From Nocardiopsis sp. TSRI0078 (GTDB lineage Bacteria > Actinomycetota > Actinomycetes > Streptosporangiales > Streptosporangiaceae): a DNA stretch of 64,000 nucleotides. Made by a program: the position numbers and the translations under genes. The notes below the pieces were generated by a model. The model saw nothing but the letters and a program-made list of their open reading frames with translations. It did no database searches and was not told the origin of the DNA. Below are positions 62,645 through 64,000 of this stretch, in pieces (the first letter of the stretch is position 1; each line of letters opens with the position of its first letter). The stretch spans positions 521,088-585,087 of the forward strand of contig NZ_LWLB01000023.1 of the NCBI RefSeq assembly GCF_001905145.1, in the 5' to 3' direction.

Positions 62645-63949
62645 ATGCACGAGCTTCGCCTCGTGGCCGTGAGCGAGGACGGCACCTACCTGGTGCTCGC
62701 CAGCGCCGGCCGTGGAACCCGCTTCATGCTGCCCGTCGACGACCGCCTCCGAGCCGCAGTACGCGGCCAGTTCTCCCGGCTCGGCCAGTACGAGATCGAA
62801 GTGGAGAATCCGTTGCGCCCCAAGGAAATCCAGGCCCGCATCCGGTCCGGCGAGACCGCGGAGGCCATCTCCGAGATCTCCGGTATACCGATCGAGCGGG
62901 TCCGCTGGTTCGAGGGCCCCGTCCTCCAGGAACGCGAGTACATCGCCCAGCAGGCCCAGCGCGCCAGCGTGCGCGCACCGGGCGACGCCGCTCCCGGGCC
63001 CTCCCTGGAGGAACTGGTCACCAAGCGGATCGGTGCGCACCAACTGGAGACCGGTGACGCGATGTGGGACTCGTGGAAGCGCGAGGACCGCTCGTGGCAG
63101 CTCAAGCTCGTCTTCATGCACGGCGGCGAGGAGCGCGTCGCCCACTGGCTCTACGAGCCCAGGCACAACAGCGTGACCCCGGCCGACGAGGAGGCCGCGC
63201 TGTTCTCCTCGTCCGAGCCCGCCCCCTCCCCCGGCGCGAACGTGACGCCCTTCGCCCCGCGCCGCGCCGAGGCCACCACCGACCTGCCCCGCCTCGACGC
63301 GCAGTCGGCCGCCGAGCGCCGCCCCGACCACGCCGCTCCCCGCCGCCGCCCCTCCGAGGCCTCCCCCGACGAGCCGCTGCGCCCCGCGCCGACGGCCCGC
63401 ACCGAGAGCGACCGGTTCGACGAGGCCCGCCCGGCCCCCGCCGAGTACCGCTCCGCCGAACGCGACGAGGACCTGGCCCCCGAGCGCCGCCCCCACGAGA
63501 GGGAGTGGCGCGTGGAGCGGCCCGCCGAGCGGCCGGAGCCCCGGGTGGAACCCGTGGACCAGCGCCGTCGGCGCCCCGAGCCCGAGCGGCATCCCGCGGC
63601 CGGTGCCCGCACCGAACCCGTGGAGCGGCCCCGCCGCCCCGAGCGCCGCGCCGCGCCGGACTGGCCGCCGGAGACCCGTCCCGCCCGGCCCGCGGAGCCC
63701 GAGGCGGCCCCGCCGGCCGCCGAGGGCCCGGCCCAGCCGCGCCCGGCGCCCCGCCGCCGCCGGGCCACCATCGACCTCAACGACACCGGTACTCCGCGCC
63801 GCGCCGCCGAGCAGCCGCCCGCGGCCGCGGTCCCGGCCGCCGCCAACGGGGGCCCCGAGCCCTCCGTGCCCAAGCGCAAGGGCCGTGGCCGCCGCGCCTC
63901 GGTGCCCTCGTGGGACGAGATCATGTTCGGCTCCAAGAAGGACGAGTAG
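62645..63949 (+). CDS. sepH: Septation protein SepH
   Basis: 434 residues from ATG 62645 with GGGAGGG upstream. The N-terminal DUF3071 domain (about 1-170) has MHELRLVAVSEDGTYLVLASA, RLRAAVRGQFSRLGQYEIEVENPLRPKEIQARIRSGETAEAISEISGIPIERVRWFEGPV (a helix-turn-helix) and WDSWKREDRSWQL. A long Pro/Arg/Glu-rich linker of about 220 residues leads to the conserved end RRASVPSWDEIMFGSKKDE. SepH helps FtsZ assemble during sporulation septation in Streptomyces (SCO5855, recalled), which fits a filamentous organism. The linker is unusually long in Arg-Pro repeats. Confidence 0.95.
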   Translation: MHELRLVAVSEDGTYLVLASAGRGTRFMLPVDDRLRAAVRGQFSRLGQYEIEVENPLRPKEIQARIRSGETAEAISEISGIPIERVRWFEGPVLQEREYIAQQAQRASVRAPGDAAPGPSLEELVTKRIGAHQLETGDAMWDSWKREDRSWQLKLVFMHGGEERVAHWLYEPRHNSVTPADEEAALFSSSEPAPSPGANVTPFAPRRAEATTDLPRLDAQSAAERRPDHAAPRRRPSEASPDEPLRPAPTARTESDRFDEARPAPAEYRSAERDEDLAPERRPHEREWRVERPAERPEPRVEPVDQRRRRPEPERHPAAGARTEPVERPRRPERRAAPDWPPETRPARPAEPEAAPPAAEGPAQPRPAPRRRRATIDLNDTGTPRRAAEQPPAAAVPAAANGGPEPSVPKRKGRGRRASVPSWDEIMFGSKKDE

Positions 63950-64000
63950 GCCCCGCGAGGAGGGGCGGCCCGCACCCCGTGCACTGCTCCCCGGAAGTTG

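Overview
The window is very GC-rich, uses many GTG and some TTG starts, and carries typically actinobacterial genes: SepH, CutRS, DUF3710, DUF4193, a coproporphyrin-type ferrochelatase, an FprA-type reductase and an F420-type oxidoreductase. It is chromosomal sequence from a filamentous actinomycete. The overall look, including an archaeal/rickettsial-type ValRS, suggests the Nocardiopsis/Streptosporangiales side, but that is inference. From memory, the backbone follows a conserved actinobacterial order: RNase D, dxs, RNA methyltransferase, a paired TrkA, DUF3159, DUF3710, dut, DUF4193, inositol monophosphatase. This is the Rv2681-Rv2701 order of M. tuberculosis and the SCO6027-SCO5855 order of S. 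coelicolor. Blocks of accessory genes interrupt it. No tRNA, rRNA, CRISPR array, insertion sequence or phage gene was seen.

Layout. 1-6.6 kb: 3' end of an RNase D gene, a TPR protein, a fadAB beta-oxidation operon, and a frameshifted PD-(D/E)XK-like gene between two near-identical terminators. 6.6-9.8 kb: divergent MMPL exporter and TetR regulator with a tandem-repeat operator. 9.9-15.8 kb: membrane-anchored zinc metallopeptidase, FprA-type reductase, dxs, TauE/SafE transporter. 16-21 kb: xylFGH-type sugar ABC operon and its ROK regulator (rok7B7-like). 21-28.4 kb: P-loop kinase, K+ channel, and a possible signalling locus made of a Ser/Thr kinase plus two related membrane proteins with an unfamiliar CxNPLHG...CxxC module. 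28.7-33.8 kb: small secreted repeat protein, SRPBCC protein, aconitase, LLM oxidoreductase. 33.9-37.8 kb: an ECF sigma / zinc anti-sigma / ABC ATPase / membrane protein operon in which every gene overlaps the next by 4 nt. 37.9-40.5 kb: a DMT exporter behind a 15-codon leader peptide and switch-like RNA, then a VOC/MerR-TipAS pair.

40.9-48.3 kb: RNA methyltransferase, two TrkA subunits, DUF3159, serpin, PIG-L deacetylase, DUF3710, dut. 48.4-52 kb: ValRS, DUF4235, DUF4193. 52.4-56 kb: CutRS two-component system behind a long structured leader, a 54-aa protein, inositol monophosphatase. 56-64 kb: S9 peptidase, ferrochelatase, FAD-linked lactone oxidase, a His/Asp-rich membrane protein, and sepH.

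The candidates I consider most worth pursuing are the EamA leader peptide (37891-38066), the twin GUUGGGGGAU-loop hairpins before cutR (54347-54554), the kinase/CxNPLHG membrane-protein locus (22442-28378), and the small secreted protein with 14-residue repeats (28737-28988).
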